From DATEKX01 sp963726785 (GTDB lineage: Bacteria; Acidobacteriota; Blastocatellia; UBA7656): 64,000 bases of DNA. The position numbers were made by a program, and so were the translations under genes. Where the stretch lies: positions 372,001 to 436,000 of the forward strand of contig CAVSDJ010000008.1 of assembly GCA_963726785.1 (NCBI GenBank), read 5' to 3'. This document shows, one piece after another, positions 62,139 to 64,000 of the stretch. Position 1 is the stretch's first letter. The number at the start of each line of letters is the position of its first letter. Below the pieces are notes generated by a model. It did not search any database. It had not been told where the DNA came from and saw nothing but the letters and a program-made list of their open reading frames with translations.

Positions 62139-63974
62139 TTACTTGGATTTTATCTCAGTCCAGAACCTGTCATATATATTGATCGCCGGGCCGATCTCTT
62201 CTATCAACTCGCAGCGTTCGAGCGCGTCCGGTGGCGGATACGCAGCTTCGTTCACAAGCAGGTCGGGCCGGATGAATCCTCGCGCCGCAAGGCTCGGCGA
62301 CGAATAGCCCGTCCCATTGGCAATGTCTGCGGCCACTTTCGCTTCAAGCGCAAAGTTGATGAACTCCAGCGCAAGCTCTTTGTGAGCCGCGCCTTTTGGA
62401 ATGCACATGTTGTCTACGAAAAACGTGCAGCCTTCTTTGGGAATCACATAACCGATGTTTGGATTTTCGGCCATAGCCTTTGCTATCTGCCCGCTGTACC
62501 CCTGCACTATCCATGCATCGCCTGATAACAACAACTGATCAAATCCCCCGCTGTCATAAGCTTTCAAAAGCGGCTTCTGCTCTTCAAGCAGTCGTGCAGC
62601 CGCCGCTATGTCATCAGGGTTCGTGCTGTTGAGCGACTTGCCCATCAGCTTGAGCGCCGCGCCAATCGTCTCGCGCACATCATCGAGCATAGCCAGCCGG
62701 TCTTTGTACTTGCTGTCCCACAACACGGCCCAGCTATCTATCGGCCCTTCGATTTTGTCCTTGCGGTAAGCTATCCCTGTGGTGCCCCACATATACGGCA
62801 CCGAATATTGATTCATCGGATCGTAAGGCAAGCCAGCGAATTGTGGGGCGAGATTTGAAAAGTTCGTTATGCGGTCGCGGTCAATCTCTTCTAACAACTC
62901 CTGCCCCTTTAACACTGTAACCATATAATCTGACGGCACGATGATGTCGTAACTCGCGCCGCCCGATTGCAGCTTCGCAAGTAACGCTTCGTTTGAATCA
63001 TAAAGCTCGACGTTCAACTTCGCATCGTACCGGCTCTCGAATTCCGCTATTACATTATCAGGCAGGTAATTCGACCAGATGTATACGTTCAACTCTCCTC
63101 CGCGCGCGCTGCCGGACTGCCCTCCCAGCGCAAAAACCGCGAGCATTGCCACAGCGCACGCCCCCGCGCCTATCGTCCAGCGAGACGTTCGCCCCGATGC
63201 TAATCGATCCGATACAAAAACCAGCAGCACGGTCACAACCAGCAAGACCGTTGAAATAGCGTTTATCTCAGGCGTAACGCCTGTCTTTACCATCGAATAA
63301 ATTTTCAGCGGGAGCGTAGCGGCTCCCGGCCCCGCGACGAAGCTCGTTATCACATAATCATCCAGCGAAATTGTGAAGACAAGAAGCGCCGAAGAAATAA
63401 TCGCCGGAAGAATCAAAGGCAGGGTAACTTTTAAGAACGTCTGCCATGGGGTTGCGCCCAAATCCATCGCGGCTTCCTCAAGCGAGGGGTTTAAGCTTGC
63501 CGCGCGCGCGCGAACTATGAACACGACATACGAAATCGAAAAGGCGACGTGCGCCGCGATAATAGTGCTCATGCCGAAAGCTATGCCGAGCGCGCCAAAC
63601 AACCCTGCGGTCGCAAAACCTATGACGATTTCAGGAATGATGACGGGAAGAAAAACGAGCGCCTCGGCTGCGCGTTTGAGTTTCACGCGGTAACGCGTCA
63701 AAGCAAGCGCAGCGGCTGTGCCTATCACGGTTGAAAATATTGTGGTGAAAAATCCGATGATCAGGCTCGTCCTCAACGAGGCGATCAATTCTTTGTCGTT
63801 CCAAGCCAGCGCGTACCATTTCCATGTGAACCCACTCCAGATCGTGCTGAAGCGCGAGCTATTGAAAGACAAAAGCACAAGCACGATGATCGGCGCGTAG
63901 AGAAAGATAAAGACCAGAGCCGTCATCAGGCTCAAAGATGAAGGAATCAAGTTTGATCTCTTGCTTGTTTGCAC
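62139..63974 (-). CDS. Polyamine ABC transporter PotC-PotD fusion protein
   Basis: A 611-residue fusion. Residues about 1-265 are an ABC permease like PotC: six helices and the EAA loop EEAAMDLGATPWQTFLKVTLPLILPAI. Residues about 268-290 form one more helix (WTIGAGACAVAMLAVFALGG) that anchors the C-terminal periplasmic PotD-like binding domain (ELNVYIWSNYLPDNVIAEFES, SYDIIVPSDYMVTVL, VPYMWGTTGIAYRKD, DDVRETIGAAL). It would import spermidine/putrescine or similar cations with a tethered receptor. The ATPase and PotB should lie beyond the window's right edge. GTG start. Confidence 0.92.
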   Translation of the reverse strand: MQTSKRSNLIPSSLSLMTALVFIFLYAPIIVLVLLSFNSSRFSTIWSGFTWKWYALAWNDKELIASLRTSLIIGFFTTIFSTVIGTAAALALTRYRVKLKRAAEALVFLPVIIPEIVIGFATAGLFGALGIAFGMSTIIAAHVAFSISYVVFIVRARAASLNPSLEEAAMDLGATPWQTFLKVTLPLILPAIISSALLVFTISLDDYVITSFVAGPGAATLPLKIYSMVKTGVTPEINAISTVLLVVTVLLVFVSDRLASGRTSRWTIGAGACAVAMLAVFALGGQSGSARGGELNVYIWSNYLPDNVIAEFESRYDAKLNVELYDSNEALLAKLQSGGASYDIIVPSDYMVTVLKGQELLEEIDRDRITNFSNLAPQFAGLPYDPMNQYSVPYMWGTTGIAYRKDKIEGPIDSWAVLWDSKYKDRLAMLDDVRETIGAALKLMGKSLNSTNPDDIAAAARLLEEQKPLLKAYDSGGFDQLLLSGDAWIVQGYSGQIAKAMAENPNIGYVIPKEGCTFFVDNMCIPKGAAHKELALEFINFALEAKVAADIANGTGYSSPSLAARGFIRPDLLVNEAAYPPPDALERCELIEEIGPAINIYDRFWTEIKSK

Positions 63975-64000
63975 GACGCTTGAATATTGTTTGCGCGAGA

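Noticed and set aside
1..64000. tRNA, rRNA, CRISPR arrays, prophage genes
   Set aside because: Read-through of the intergenic regions on both strands showed no cloverleaf, rRNA-like stretch, spaced direct-repeat array or phage structural gene.

Overview
The window looks like a chromosomal segment of a Gram-negative, heterotrophic, probably aerobic bacterium, most likely an Acidobacteriota of the Blastocatellia type. This is an inference from gene content: a CytoC_RC-family c-type cytochrome, System II (ResB/CcsA) cytochrome c maturation, TldD/TldE, LolA, FG-GAP and Ycf48-like secreted propellers, several NtrC-type activators, and a B. subtilis-like fatty-acid degradation gene set. No rRNA, tRNA or CRISPR array was recognised.

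Layout. (1) 1-3.7 kb: small genes, all on the minus strand, separated by palindromic GCCTAAC...GTTAGGC sites. This is an integron cassette array without a visible integrase (CALIN-like); one attC is split by a 383-bp insert. (2) 4-7.4 kb: a small secreted protein and a large NorD-like VWA protein. (3) 7.5-19.2 kb: a TetR/FadR regulator with a palindromic operator at its own promoter, followed by acyl-CoA ligase, FadN, thiolase and acyl-CoA dehydrogenase, then an MBL hydrolase, a benzoate-CoA-ligase-like enzyme and a Ycf48-like protein. (4) 19.3-31.5 kb: an FG-GAP protein; a very unusual sigma-54 activator whose N-terminus resembles the DNA-binding half of an IS630 transposase; a secreted protein behind a candidate -24/-12 promoter; and an NtrB/NtrC-like pair. 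(5) 31.5-39.2 kb: mixed metabolic and envelope genes, AT-richer from about 36 kb (UDP-sugar decarboxylase, XdhC-like protein, glutaryl-CoA dehydrogenase). (6) 39.3-46.8 kb: a complete chemosensory operon mcp-cheW-cheR-cheA-cheB-cheY on the minus strand. (7) 47-56.2 kb: ResB/CcsA, an SDR, Maf, a metallophosphatase/tetrahaem cytochrome with an in-frame UGA inside a CG-x-P motif (selenocysteine candidate), DciA, an ABC ATPase, LolA and a small membrane protein. Many of these reading frames carry single-base indels, often in or beside homopolymers. (8) 56.2-64 kb: TldE/TldD, UbiE, an M16-like protein without zinc ligands, a zinc-ribbon membrane protein behind a structured leader, and a PotC-PotD fusion cut close to its start by the window edge.

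How it fits together. The fad block is a complete acyl-CoA activation and beta-oxidation cycle under one acyl-CoA-responsive repressor. The ResB/CcsA block would mature the two c-type cytochromes encoded in the window. The sigma-54 activator, candidate sigma-54 promoter and NtrB/NtrC pair suggest a locally clustered sigma-54 circuit controlling a surface or secreted protein. The most interesting items are the transposase-derived activator, the possible selenoprotein, and the cassette array with its interrupted attC.
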